NCBI RefSeq assembly: GCF_019977735.1
Contig: NZ_AP025018.1
Coordinates: 9,056,580 to 9,120,579, forward strand
Direction of reading: 5' to 3'
Length of the DNA stretch: 64,000 nucleotides
Source: Calothrix sp. PCC 7716
Lineage (GTDB): Bacteria > Cyanobacteriota > Cyanobacteriia > Cyanobacteriales > Nostocaceae
The notes below the pieces were generated by a model. That model was not told the DNA's origin. It ran no database searches and worked only from the letters and a program-made list of their open reading frames with translations. This document shows positions 34,880 to 44,859 of the stretch, piece by piece. Position numbers and translations under genes: made by a program. Every line of letters begins with the position of its first letter. Position 1 is the stretch's first letter.

Positions 34880-34987
34880 TTTCCGGCGCCTAACTATCAA
34901 TCTTTAGAAGTTGATGGAAAACACAGCTATCTTTATGCTGACTCAATGGCACATGCACTTGCCGACTACATTACTACGACGAAATAG
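34880..34987 (+). pseudogene. possible C-terminal gene fragment
   Basis: Thirty-five codons ending in TAG read FPAPNYQSLEVDGKHSYLYA then DSMAHALADYI, which looks protein-like; a distant likeness to the C-termini of SGNH/GDSL esterases is only an impression. No start is present and a stop lies just upstream. The remainder of 34824-35167 is repeat-like with two GGCGCC sites and no gene. Confidence 0.25.
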
Positions 34988-35167
34988 GCTTACTTTAGCC
35001 ATCAGGACGCACAGGCGCCGACTATCGTTGTAATAAATATTTATGGTGCGTAACTTACATCTTGCACATGCCCGCTTATTGAGAATTAGAGAGCTTGTAA
35101 TGCTTATTATTACGTAGGGTGAACCCGGAGGGTGCCCACCTTACTTTGCCCTCGAAGGTGCAAGATG

Positions 35168-38100
35168 TCAGCTACACAAATTACGAGAACCCAATGTAAC
35201 TCTCTGTACAGGCGCCCGCGCAACTAACACTACACCACCATCTTTATCTTTAAGCCAGTGCTGTGCTTCGACTATATTATTATTGGTAGTACTAGAGATG
35301 TAACCAGTTTGTGTACTAGTTACAGCATTTGATGTTATCCACCTACCTGTTTGCACTTCTGCTTGTAATGGTTCGGTGGGAGTCGGCGCCATTCCACTAC
35401 GTCCAGTTATAGTGAAAGAAGTACCGCGCGCACGAACTCCTGGCTCACAACTTGATGCTATTTGTTGCGATGCGTCTACTAAACCTGATGGTAACTCTAC
35501 TAAACCGCTACTTGGGTCTACATCGGGTGTGTTAATAGTTACAACGCCAGTTAATGATGGGTTGGTTTGAGATACTGCTGTAATATCGTTTGTTCGTAAA
35601 AATCCCGGATTTAAATCACCTGGACGTAATTTTTGTAACTGTTGTCTACTCAGTGGTGAGGCACCAAATATGGCTGTAGTATTTATTTTGACGTTTCCAC
35701 CAGAACCATTGAAAGCATTCGCTGTAATGTCGGTGTTTTCATTAGGATAAGCAATAATAAACTTTGTGTTGATATCAATATTGCCACCATTACCACCAGA
35801 TTGAGCGGTTCCTGCTGTCGTTGATATTCGACTTTGGCGCCGTAGTGATAATATATCTTGTATATCTAAGGCAATGTTGCCACCATTTCCAGATGTTGTT
35901 TCACCTTGAATAATTCCTCGGTCAAGAGAAAGCGAGTTTGCTTTTATATCAATATCACCTGCAGTGCTGGCAAGATTGTTTGAATTACCGTTAGAGTTAG
36001 GTTTTGCAGAAACAGAAATATTACCATTGCGTAAAACCATTTCTCCTTCCACTTTAATATTGAGGTTTCCACCTCTGCCAGTACCTTTATCTTCACTTTC
36101 AATAGCAGCGTTTTCTATAAGTAAAGAATTTGCTGTTAAAAATAGTGTACCAGCGTTACCTTCTCCTTCTGTGCTAATTCCAATTCCACCTCGATTGCGA
36201 AATACTGCTGTATCTGTATTTAAAATAATTGTACCACCATCGCCTCTACCGCGCGTTGTACTACCTAAACCGCTATTCACTCCAGGTACATCATTCTCAA
36301 AAAGAACTGATTTTGTTATAATATTAATTATGCCAGCATTTCCGGTAAATCTTCTATCAAAAAAGGTACTAGTTGTAATATTGGCATTGTTTCGTAATTC
36401 CAGTGAGTCTGTTTTAAGGTTTATTATTCCGGCTTGTCCTCTGCTTGCAGTTTCACTTGTTATACCCGCATTTTTAGTCATTAAAACACGATTTGCCCTA
36501 ACATTAATGACTCCAGCATTGCCAGTATTATCTGTTATACGCTCTTGTCTATTTGTCTCAACTCTACCTGTATCGGTATTTATTCCCACTTCGTTTGACA
36601 TAAATAGCGAGTCTGTGTCGATGTTAATAGTCCCTGCATTTCCTGACCCTAATGTGTAACTTTTAATAGCACCACGATTTTCTATACTTAATTCTCTTGC
36701 GCTCATGCTAATATTACCTGCTTGTCCGGCGCCTTCGGTATTACTTTCAATTCCAGCCTCTTTAAGTAGCCTAATCGTATCACCTATAATCGTAATATCA
36801 CCAGCTTTACCATTACCAGTAGTTAAACTTCCAATACCTGCGTTACTTAGAGTTAAATTTGGTGTATTGATAACTATTGATGCTGCATTACCCGGACTTT
36901 CTGTTTTACTATTAAGACCAGCACCGTTAAAACTAATTGCATTTGCTTGAAGTTGCATCTGCGCCGCATTATTGGCAGTAATATTATCGCTATTAAAACC
37001 TAAATCCTTGAGAGCAATTGTATCAACAGCCATCAGCTTTAACTCTCCACCATTAGTTTGAAAGCCAGCATTGCTTATAGATATATTACCTCCACCAGTT
37101 GCCTTCAACTCTCCACCACTAGTTTGCATACTAATCCCGGTTATAGATATACTACCTCTAGCTGTAGCTTGGAAATTTCCGCCGCTAGTTTTATAATCAC
37201 CAGCATTTATAGATATATTACGTCCACCCGTAGCTTGAAACTTTCCACCACTAGTTTCAAAACCACCATCATTTATAGATATATTACCTCCAGCCGTCGC
37301 ACTAAATTCTCCACCTCTAGTTTCAAAACCACCTTTGGTTATAGATATATTACCTCCAGCTTGGAGAATTACATTAAACACCCCATTTCGGGATTTAAAT
37401 CCAAAACCTTCTTCTCCTCCTAACGTAATATCATTGGCTGCCTGTAAAGTCAAAGTTACTGGACTTGCAGTTTTTTTTGTAATTCCAAAACCACTAGTTA
37501 TTGATGAAATATTACCTTCTTGATTTCCTGTATTTCCTGTGCTAATAGTTACACTCGTACCAGCTTCCAGTTGCGTTTCAATATCATAAATAGCAACAAT
37601 TGCATCGTCACTCGTAGCTGTAAACACATTAGGATTATCATTGTTAAAACTACCATTCTTATAATCTTGATATGCTAGTAAGATATTGCGAGGGTCAAGC
37701 AACCAAGTTCCACCAATACCATTCGCAGCACTCGCATTAACTGTAATACCAGCAACGTCTAAGAAATTTGCGCTAGAGGTTTCAATAAAACCCCCATTAC
37801 CATACATTCCACCCTTTGCTTCTAAAATTCCATAAGCACGCGTGGACTGGTTACTCCACACAATAATTTTTCCACCATTACCTGCATTTATGGCATTTGC
37901 TTGAATTGCAGCTTTTGGACTTATATAAGTTGCATTCGCATTGAAACTCCCAACACCTTTATAGTCTCCACCTACAAATACTTTACCACCGCCCACATCA
38001 CCAGACGCATTAATGAAGGCGCCTGGATATAAGCCAACTTGATGACCTAATATTTTTACACTTCCACCCTGTTGACTCGATACATCTATATTACCTGTCG

Positions 38101-38929
38101 TGATAGTTGTCCCAGCTTGGTTTGGTATCGCAAGTCCAGATAATTCAACTTCACCATTAGTATTTGTAGGCAGGTTAGACAGTAACGGTGATAGTGATAC
38201 TTTATTTATTTTTCCTCCTTGCAACTGTAACCCACTAACACTACTAGTTCCTAAACTTACATCTCCTGCATTGGCAAGCGATATTAAAGCTATTTCTCCA
38301 CCTGGTGCTATTAGGCGCCCAGTATTAACAACCGCACCACCTAGCAAAGTTAAATTTTGTCCTGAATTAACCGCTAAATCACCACCATTTACAATTGGAT
38401 TTAAAGAACTTTGGTCTAATTTTAATCCAATCGGTGTAGATATAGTTAACAGTGGTTGAGAGTTAGGAGTAGCAGCAAACATTGTACCATCTGTAAACTT
38501 TATACTATTTGCCGTAGTACCAACAAAAGAACCACCAATATCCAAACGCGCGTTTTGTCCAAACAGAATCCCCGCAGGGTTTAAGATAAATAAATTAGCC
38601 GAACCATTCGCTTTAATAATGCCATTTATATTAGACGGCAACCCACCCGTTACGCGCGTAACGATATTTTTAATGCTTAAATCATTATTAAAAAAAGCGG
38701 TATTCCCTGAAAATGAAAAATCCTTGAAACTATGAAATAAATTACTTTTCCTCTGCGTTCCACCTCCTATTACCTTAATAGTTCCTTGAGTTGAAACTGT
38801 TGAGTTAATAGGGAGTGTTGCATCTGGTGTAACATCTGCAAGCACAGGGTAGGAAGCAGCTAAATACAATATCACATTACCCAAGCTGTGTAAACCAAGT
38901 TTGTAAATATTTACAGTTTGAATTTTCAT
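35168..38929 (-). CDS. TPS-type filamentous haemagglutinin / beta-helix adhesin
   Basis: The ATG at 38929 (MKIQTVNIYKLGL) gives ~1253 residues; an in-frame ATG at 38953 adds eight. A signal peptide precedes the two-partner-secretion domain: TLPINSTVSTQGTIKVIGGG, then LFHSFKDFSFSG, FILNPAGILFGQNA and LDIGGSFVGTTA. A long right-handed beta-helix follows, including five 22-residue repeats (GGNISINDGGFETSGGKFQA type) encoded at 37076-37400 and looser repeats of about 30-40 residues. The C-terminus (EAQHWLKDKDGGVVLVA) is typical of cyanobacterial members. It would be secreted through a TpsB barrel, not present here, and act as a surface adhesin. Related proteins often neighbour CHAT/CHASE2 clusters. 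Confidence 0.88.
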   Translation of the reverse strand: MKIQTVNIYKLGLHSLGNVILYLAASYPVLADVTPDATLPINSTVSTQGTIKVIGGGTQRKSNLFHSFKDFSFSGNTAFFNNDLSIKNIVTRVTGGLPSNINGIIKANGSANLFILNPAGILFGQNARLDIGGSFVGTTANSIKFTDGTMFAATPNSQPLLTISTPIGLKLDQSSLNPIVNGGDLAVNSGQNLTLLGGAVVNTGRLIAPGGEIALISLANAGDVSLGTSSVSGLQLQGGKINKVSLSPLLSNLPTNTNGEVELSGLAIPNQAGTTITTGNIDVSSQQGGSVKILGHQVGLYPGAFINASGDVGGGKVFVGGDYKGVGSFNANATYISPKAAIQANAINAGNGGKIIVWSNQSTRAYGILEAKGGMYGNGGFIETSSANFLDVAGITVNASAANGIGGTWLLDPRNILLAYQDYKNGSFNNDNPNVFTATSDDAIVAIYDIETQLEAGTSVTISTGNTGNQEGNISSITSGFGITKKTASPVTLTLQAANDITLGGEEGFGFKSRNGVFNVILQAGGNISITKGGFETRGGEFSATAGGNISINDGGFETSGGKFQATGGRNISINAGDYKTSGGNFQATARGSISITGISMQTSGGELKATGGGNISISNAGFQTNGGELKLMAVDTIALKDLGFNSDNITANNAAQMQLQANAISFNGAGLNSKTESPGNAASIVINTPNLTLSNAGIGSLTTGNGKAGDITIIGDTIRLLKEAGIESNTEGAGQAGNISMSARELSIENRGAIKSYTLGSGNAGTINIDTDSLFMSNEVGINTDTGRVETNRQERITDNTGNAGVINVRANRVLMTKNAGITSETASRGQAGIINLKTDSLELRNNANITTSTFFDRRFTGNAGIINIITKSVLFENDVPGVNSGLGSTTRGRGDGGTIILNTDTAVFRNRGGIGISTEGEGNAGTLFLTANSLLIENAAIESEDKGTGRGGNLNIKVEGEMVLRNGNISVSAKPNSNGNSNNLASTAGDIDIKANSLSLDRGIIQGETTSGNGGNIALDIQDILSLRRQSRISTTAGTAQSGGNGGNIDINTKFIIAYPNENTDITANAFNGSGGNVKINTTAIFGASPLSRQQLQKLRPGDLNPGFLRTNDITAVSQTNPSLTGVVTINTPDVDPSSGLVELPSGLVDASQQIASSCEPGVRARGTSFTITGRSGMAPTPTEPLQAEVQTGRWITSNAVTSTQTGYISSTTNNNIVEAQHWLKDKDGGVVLVARAPVQRVTLGSRNLCS
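37076..37405. repeat. 66-bp tandem repeats inside the adhesin gene
   Basis: TATAGATATATTACCTCCA-type starts occur at 37076, 37142, 37208, 37274 and 37340, exactly 66 bases apart (22 codons). The copies are diverged. Confidence 0.8.
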
Positions 38930-39127
38930 TTTTGATGTAAGCGCTATGGACACGCTTCTAATAATTTACATTCCCTTTATCTGTATGCTGGGCAGTGCTC
39001 ATCATACTTAAAAATATAAACTTGAAAGTAGCATAATAATTTAAAAATCAGGGAATATGTAAACAATTATTAGTCACGCCGCAAAGAATGTAAAATAATT
39101 AAAAATTAGTGACACGAATCATGAGAA

Positions 39128-39244
39128 CTAAACAAACCATGAGGCAAAGCATTCGTGCGCGACCAATATCACATCACCATTTTTATCCTTAACCCAGCCT
39201 TGTACCTCAACCATCTTAATCACCTTATCTTTAATCTTAGGCAT
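39128..39244 (-). pseudogene. remnant of a second TPS haemagglutinin C-terminus
   Basis: A 38-codon frame reads VEVQGWVKDKNGDVILVAHE, matching the conserved tail of TPS adhesins (compare EAQHWLKDKDGGVVLVA in the neighbour). It lacks everything upstream. It lies just upstream of the intact adhesin gene on the same strand, so it is probably the relic of a tandem paralogue. Confidence 0.6.
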
Positions 39245-39506
39245 AATTTTTTCTCTGAGTGAGTTAAACATATGTCTGTAGAGTCAGTAAAGTTTACGCA
39301 AAATTTTACAAATCTTCACATTTGAAGGGCGCCATGATTTTTAGCTTAGTGCCATCCGCAAGAACCATTTACCATGAGTAGAAGCAGCCGAATGCAGCCA
39401 ATGAGGAGAGATATTAAAAATTGGAAAATATGGCAGAGAGCAAAATTTAACTGTACTCAAAAAAATTTTGAAGTATTTATACTGCAAACGGGTTAAATAT
39501 AAACTT

Positions 39507-39573
39507 TGTCATGCTGAACGAAACGCAGTGCAGTGAAGCATCTTAGAGATTCTTCGCTACGCTCAGAATGACA
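39507..39573. repeat. TGTCATTCTGAGC-type dispersed repeat
   Basis: Ends TGTCATGCTGAACG and CGCTCAGAATGACA, with GAAGCATCTTAGAGATTCTT between. The other copy in the window, at 45040-45117, is in the opposite orientation. This is a widespread bacterial palindromic repeat. Confidence 0.75.
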
Positions 39574-39695
39574 TTTCTAAACCGTTCTTAGTATATATGA
39601 ACCCGAACTACTATACAGATAAGCAAAACTATGCAAATAGGTTAAAATTGATTACCAAGTCACTAAATTTAAAACCTTTATATATAAATTTTTTC

Positions 39696-40901
39696 ATGCA
39701 ACCTAGGCAGGGCATTATCGAAATATTTTCTACCTTTCTGCTATTCGATGCTGATAGGTTTAGCACTTGGGCAACCGACGCTAAGTTGAGACGTAGTATA
39801 AAATATTGCTTGGAACAATCACCACAAACGCAAACAGACAGGTTTTGGGCAGTTTATTGGCATAAAATATGGCAAGCCGAATCAAATCCTTTTGCAGTGG
39901 CACATATTTCAGCTTACTTACAGGAAGTCTGCTACTGGACGGCAAAAAAAATGACGTTGAACTTTAAAAGTCAATGTAGCATAGCTGACTGCTTCCAAAT
40001 TGCTATCGCGCGCGTTCCCAAAATACTGAAAAACTTCAACTCCGAAATTGGGAGTAATTTAAAAAGTTATGCCGAATTAGCTTTTGAGGGTTTTATCAAA
40101 GACTCGTTACGCTTACATCACGAAGCAGATATTTGTAGCGACTGGTCATTACTGCACAAAATTAGCCGTAAACGCTTGATAGGCGCCTTGACGAATGGGG
40201 GCTATAATAGTCAAATTATTGAGAGCTACCTTCTAGCTTGGGAATGTTTTAAGGAAATATATACAACAGAGGGTAAGAAAACTCGCGCTCTGAATAAACC
40301 TGGTACTTCAACCTGGCAGTCAATAGCTGACTTATATAATGTACAGCAGTTGAGTCAGTTGAGTCAGTTGACATCTACTTCTAAAGCAACCCCAGAAAAT
40401 TTGGAAAAGTGGATAAGTGCTTGCTGTGTAGCTGCACGTAACTATCTGTTCCCAAAAATGGTTTCTGTTGATGCTACGTTTACAGGGCAAGAAACTGGTA
40501 ATTTACTTGATGTGTTACCAGCTTCGGAAGAGACGTCGCTACTGATGAAAGTTATCACCCAAGAAGAATATATAGATAGACATAATCTTCAAGTCAAACT
40601 AACCCAAGTTTTGACTGATGCCATAGCAGAACTCGATACACAGTCACAGCAACTACTGCAAGTCTATTACGAGCAACAGCTAACTCAACAGCAAATTGCC
40701 GAAAAGCTTGAGATGAAGCAGTACACTGTTTCTCGCCGTTTGACGAGCATTAAACGCGCGTTGTTACTAGCTTTAACTCAGTGGAGTACAAACAACATGC
40801 ATATTAATCCTACATCTAACGTATTAGATGCGGTAAGCAAAAGCTTGGAGGAATGGCTCAAAAATTATTACGGCCATACTAATTACCTAGCAAATAATTA
40901 A
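39696..40901 (+). CDS. sigma-70-like RNA polymerase sigma factor (cyanobacterial atypical)
   Basis: I place the start at the ATG at 39696 (MQPRQGIIEIFSTFL), about 401 residues, because the 33 codons before it (from 39597) are A/T-rich and look non-coding; no good ribosome site decides it. The C-terminus has a sigma region 4 helix-turn-helix (YYEQQLTQQQIAEKLEMKQY, TVSRRLTSIKRALLLAL). The rest has an all-helical core with weak likeness to region 2. A 9-base tandem repeat (CAGTTGAGT) gives QLSQLSQL at the middle linker. It opens an operon with the DUF1822 gene 18 bases downstream and the TPR-CHAT gene, and so probably directs or regulates that module. Confidence 0.75.
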   Translation: MQPRQGIIEIFSTFLLFDADRFSTWATDAKLRRSIKYCLEQSPQTQTDRFWAVYWHKIWQAESNPFAVAHISAYLQEVCYWTAKKMTLNFKSQCSIADCFQIAIARVPKILKNFNSEIGSNLKSYAELAFEGFIKDSLRLHHEADICSDWSLLHKISRKRLIGALTNGGYNSQIIESYLLAWECFKEIYTTEGKKTRALNKPGTSTWQSIADLYNVQQLSQLSQLTSTSKATPENLEKWISACCVAARNYLFPKMVSVDATFTGQETGNLLDVLPASEETSLLMKVITQEEYIDRHNLQVKLTQVLTDAIAELDTQSQQLLQVYYEQQLTQQQIAEKLEMKQYTVSRRLTSIKRALLLALTQWSTNNMHINPTSNVLDAVSKSLEEWLKNYYGHTNYLANN

Positions 40902-40919
40902 ATTGGAGTCAAAAAAATT

Positions 40920-42065
40920 ATGTTTAGCGCATCTTTCCCATCTTTACTTGATAATGAACACATTCTGGAAATTTCTCAAACATCTATTGCACCAGAACAA
41001 AAGTTCTCAACCGCAGGTGCCAGTCAGCGTGCTTTAATTAATAAACTGTGTTTGGACGCATTTTTATGCATGTTGGCTGAAGAATTTTCTGTGACTCCAA
41101 AGGTTTATCCTAATAATGCAGCGTTGGCTAGTATTTGGGAGTTTGTCAACGGTACAGCTATTAGTTTTGGTAGTACACGTTTAGTGTTAATACCAACTTT
41201 AGCAATGGATAGTGATGAACTGCGTGTACCGCAAGAGTGGGTAGACATTCCTGAATGGGTTGGTGATTACTATTTAGCAGTACAGGTAAACCCAGATGAA
41301 AGTTGGGTAAGAGTTTATGGCTACACAAACCATCAAAATATCAAAACTAAGAGTGTTTATAATTCTAACGACCGTACCTACAGTTTGGAAACAGAAGATT
41401 TAATTCAAGATTTAAACGTTTTGTGGTTAACTATTCAATATTACCCTGAAGTTACACGCGCCTTCGTATCTGAACTACCACCATTACCTCAAGCTCAAGC
41501 TGAAAATTTATTACAACGTTTAGGAGCAGACGTTAAATTTCCACGTTTAGAAATTCCATTTCAGCTTTGGGGAGCATTGCTAGAACACGGTGGTTGGCGC
41601 CAGCGTTTGTATGAATTGCGACAAGGTTTAACGCAACAAACATCTGTTCTACAGTGGCTGACTGATGGAGTTTCAAATTTTGCAACCCAACTTGGTTGGT
41701 CAACACGTCAATTTATAGTGGCGCCAACAGGTATGCGAAGTAGAAATACATCTACAATAGGGTTGTCTCGACAACTGCTAATAGCTGGTAATACATACGA
41801 ATTACGCATTTTTTCTAAAGGTAATGCAGAAGAACTAGTTTGGCTGTTTGAATTACGAAGTTTTAATTCAGAAGGTTTAATACCTGAAGGTTTTAAGTTA
41901 AGACTGCTAACCGAAGATTTACAAAGTTTTACAAATAATGAAGATGCTGCAACGGCGCCTGTTGAACTGTTGTATGTTGAAGTCATGCTTGAATCTGGAG
42001 AGGGTATCGTTTGGGAAGTTGAACCAACACCCGAAAACTACGAACGCGAAATTCTACGGTTTTAA
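40920..42065 (+). CDS. DUF1822 family protein
   Basis: 381 residues with no signal peptide or membrane segment. TTGGAGTC stands just before the ATG. Recognisable DUF1822 features: RLVLIPTLAMDSDELRVPQE, WVDIPEWVGDYYLAVQVNPD, LNVLWLTIQYYPEVT, and a C-terminal part (TNNEDAATAPVELLYVEVML). The function is unknown. From memory, this family is almost always encoded next to an atypical sigma factor in cyanobacteria, as here, which makes a regulatory role (anti-sigma or adaptor) worth considering. Eighteen bases separate it from the sigma gene, 139 from the TPR-CHAT gene. Confidence 0.85.
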   Translation: MFSASFPSLLDNEHILEISQTSIAPEQKFSTAGASQRALINKLCLDAFLCMLAEEFSVTPKVYPNNAALASIWEFVNGTAISFGSTRLVLIPTLAMDSDELRVPQEWVDIPEWVGDYYLAVQVNPDESWVRVYGYTNHQNIKTKSVYNSNDRTYSLETEDLIQDLNVLWLTIQYYPEVTRAFVSELPPLPQAQAENLLQRLGADVKFPRLEIPFQLWGALLEHGGWRQRLYELRQGLTQQTSVLQWLTDGVSNFATQLGWSTRQFIVAPTGMRSRNTSTIGLSRQLLIAGNTYELRIFSKGNAEELVWLFELRSFNSEGLIPEGFKLRLLTEDLQSFTNNEDAATAPVELLYVEVMLESGEGIVWEVEPTPENYEREILRF

Positions 42066-42204
42066 TTATGAAAATTTAATATATTTTTTATACATTTATA
42101 TAACGAACCGCAAAGGACGCATAATCCGCAGGGTTTCCCGTAGGGTAGGACGCAAAGAAAGAAAAGAAAAAAGTATTACATATATAATATAGCTGTTTAA
42201 AAAA

Positions 42205-44793
42205 ATGAAAAAAACACATTTTATCACTAGAAGTCTAGTTTGTTTTCGTAAATCCTACTTCAGATTTTTTGTGGTTGCTGTTATAACTACTATATTATGT
42301 GTTCAATTATTACCAGCTTTTGCAAATACTCCTTATCTAAAAAACGTAGAACCACAAACGCAAGAGACTGGTAAATTATTATATGACAGCGGACGCTATG
42401 TTGAAGCTGCACAAATATTACGGCAAGCTGTTGACTCGTATCAAAAGCAAGGCAAAACACTTGAACAAGCAGTAGCTTTGAGTAATCTTTCACTTACATA
42501 TCAACAGTTAGGTGACTGGAAACAAGCTCAAAACACAATTGCTCAAAGTTTGAATTTACAAGGATATCAAAAAGCACCACAAAATAATATTAACCTTCCA
42601 ATTCTTGCCCAAACTTTAGATATTCAAGGACGTTTACAGTTAGAAACGGGGCAAGCAGAACAAGCGCTTTCAACCTGGCAGAAAATGGAGGAAATTTACA
42701 CCAAAATAGGAGATAAAAATAGTATAGCCAGAGCGCATATCAATCAATCTCAAGCGTTACGAAATCAGGGGTTTAACCGTCGCGCGCTCGAAATGCTTGC
42801 ACAAACAAATCAAACCTTACAATCTCAACCAGACTCATTAGGTAAAGTAGCAGTATTACTTTCGCTTGGTAACACACTACAAAGAATTGGCAAACTCGAA
42901 GAATCTGACCGCGTTTTCAAAAAAACTTTAGAAATATCTCAACAATTAAAGTCTCCCATCTATACTGCCGCAATTCTTCTAAATTTAGGTAATAATGCCC
43001 GCGTGCAGCAGAAAATACCAGAAGCTATATCATTCTACCAACAAACATATACAACATCTCCCTCACTCTTAATCAAAGTTCAAGCCCAAATTAATCAATA
43101 TAGTTTGCTAGTTCAAACACAGAAATTAAATGAAGCTCAATCTTTAATACCAACAATTCAAACTCAATTAGAACAACTTCCCCCATCACGCTCATCAATT
43201 TACGCTCGAATAAACTTCGCTCACTCCCTCTCACACGGACACACTCCCACACTTTCCTCATCCCTTCTCGCAACTGCAATACAACAATCTCGCAGCATTG
43301 GTGACACACGCACGGAAGCTTATGCACTAGGAAAATTAGGGAGCTTATATGAAAAAACACAGCAATGGCAGCAAGCGCGCGAACTTACCGAAAAAGCATT
43401 AATCTTAGCAAAAGAGACAAATACGGCTGAAATAGCTTATTTGTGGCAATGGCAATTAGGAAGAATTTTGAAATCAGAGGGTGATATTAAAGGAGCTATT
43501 ATTGCATATGATGCAGCAGTCGATAGTTTAGAGCAACTACGAACTGACCTAGTAGCAGTAAATCAAGACATACAATTTAACTTTCGAGATAACGTAGAAC
43601 CAGTTTACCGCGAATCAGTGGCTTTATTACTTTCCACACAGCAAACGTCAGAAAAAACACTTGAAAAAGCTAGAGCGCGTATCGAAGCACTACAGTTAGC
43701 AGAAATAGATAACTTTTTCCGTGAAGCTTGTCTACAGGGTCAAAGAGTACTACTTGATAAAGTTGTAGACGAAGCAAATTCTACAGCTGCAATTATTTAC
43801 CCAATTATCCTTCCTGAACAACTTCAAATCATCGTCAAAATTCCTCAACAACCGCTACGTCATTACACTATCAAAAAATCCCAAGTAGAAGTAGAAGGCA
43901 TTCTCCAACAAATTCGAGAGTATATTACAGAACCAGACCGTACAGAAGATGTACAAGCGCTATCTCAAGAAGTTTATAGCTGGTTAATTAAACCAAATGA
44001 ATCTGATTTAGAAAAAAACAAAATAAATACGCTTGTATTTGTATTAGATGGCGCCTTAAGAAACGTGCCAATGGCAGCATTATACAATGGTCAAAAATAC
44101 CTAATTGAAAAATACGCTGTAGCATTAAGTTTAGGATTACAGTTGTTTCAACCGAAACCCCTAGCAAAAACAAAACTGAATGTACTCGCAGGTGGATTAA
44201 TACAACCACCACTCAATTATAAAAAGCAATTTCCTCCTTTACCAGAAATTCAGTCCGAATTTAATTTAATATCTCAAGCAGGAGTTTCCAATACCCAATT
44301 ACTAAACCAAAACTTCAATAGTAAAAACCTAGAAGCCAGAGTTAATGCTTCTGGATATAACGTATTACATTTAGCAACCCACGGTCAATTTAGCTCGCGC
44401 GCCGAGAATACCTTTATCCTAGCAGCCGACGGTCCAATAAACGTCACACAGTTTGATAGCTTATTGCGTCGTCGCGACGAAACCCGTCCCGAAGCATTAG
44501 AAATGTTAGTACTAAGTGCATGTCAAACCGCTGCTGGAGACAATCGTGCGACATTAGGGTTAGCAGGAGCATCGCTCAAAGCAGGCGCCAGAAGTACATT
44601 AGCATCACTATGGCATGTCAACGACAAATCCACATCTATATTAATAGGGGAATTTTACCGAGAACTTGCCAAAACCAAAGTCACAAAAGCCGAAGCCCTA
44701 AGAAAAGCCCAAATCACACTTTTGAACAAATATCCCAACTATATCCGTCCCGCTTTCTGGGCACCTTACATACTAGTAGGTAACTGGCTTTAA
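42205..44793 (+). CDS. TPR-CHAT caspase-like protease
   Basis: 862 residues. Signal-anchor-like hydrophobic N-terminus (~20-40, VVAVITTILCVQLLPAFA), then about nine tetratricopeptide repeats (~50-440; for example AVALSNLSLTYQQLGDWKQA and EAYALGKLGSLYEKTQQWQQ), a helical connector, and a C-terminal CHAT domain. The catalytic dyad is intact: His726 in HLATHGQF and Cys773 in LSACQTAAGD. The end AFWAPYILVGNWL is typical. TPR-CHAT proteases are known in other bacteria to cleave partner proteins on a signal. Neighbouring sigma and DUF1822 genes suggest a substrate or regulator among them, which is inference. The hydrophobic N-terminus could instead place it outside the cytoplasm, which would argue against a sigma substrate. 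Confidence 0.92.
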   Translation: MKKTHFITRSLVCFRKSYFRFFVVAVITTILCVQLLPAFANTPYLKNVEPQTQETGKLLYDSGRYVEAAQILRQAVDSYQKQGKTLEQAVALSNLSLTYQQLGDWKQAQNTIAQSLNLQGYQKAPQNNINLPILAQTLDIQGRLQLETGQAEQALSTWQKMEEIYTKIGDKNSIARAHINQSQALRNQGFNRRALEMLAQTNQTLQSQPDSLGKVAVLLSLGNTLQRIGKLEESDRVFKKTLEISQQLKSPIYTAAILLNLGNNARVQQKIPEAISFYQQTYTTSPSLLIKVQAQINQYSLLVQTQKLNEAQSLIPTIQTQLEQLPPSRSSIYARINFAHSLSHGHTPTLSSSLLATAIQQSRSIGDTRTEAYALGKLGSLYEKTQQWQQARELTEKALILAKETNTAEIAYLWQWQLGRILKSEGDIKGAIIAYDAAVDSLEQLRTDLVAVNQDIQFNFRDNVEPVYRESVALLLSTQQTSEKTLEKARARIEALQLAEIDNFFREACLQGQRVLLDKVVDEANSTAAIIYPIILPEQLQIIVKIPQQPLRHYTIKKSQVEVEGILQQIREYITEPDRTEDVQALSQEVYSWLIKPNESDLEKNKINTLVFVLDGALRNVPMAALYNGQKYLIEKYAVALSLGLQLFQPKPLAKTKLNVLAGGLIQPPLNYKKQFPPLPEIQSEFNLISQAGVSNTQLLNQNFNSKNLEARVNASGYNVLHLATHGQFSSRAENTFILAADGPINVTQFDSLLRRRDETRPEALEMLVLSACQTAAGDNRATLGLAGASLKAGARSTLASLWHVNDKSTSILIGEFYRELAKTKVTKAEALRKAQITLLNKYPNYIRPAFWAPYILVGNWL

Positions 44794-44859
44794 ATACATA
44801 TTATGAGTCACGAACGTAAATATGTAAAAATATATATTGAATAGTCAATAACTTTAACT

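Noticed and set aside
35964-36659. 231-codon open frame antisense to the adhesin gene
   Set aside because: It is a shadow of the repetitive beta-helix coding frame, with a biased Leu/Pro/Ile/Ser composition and no homology or ribosome site.
37076-37405. Regular 66-base spacing suggesting a CRISPR array
   Set aside because: The repeats are diverged, in frame, lack unique spacers and encode 22-residue protein repeats.
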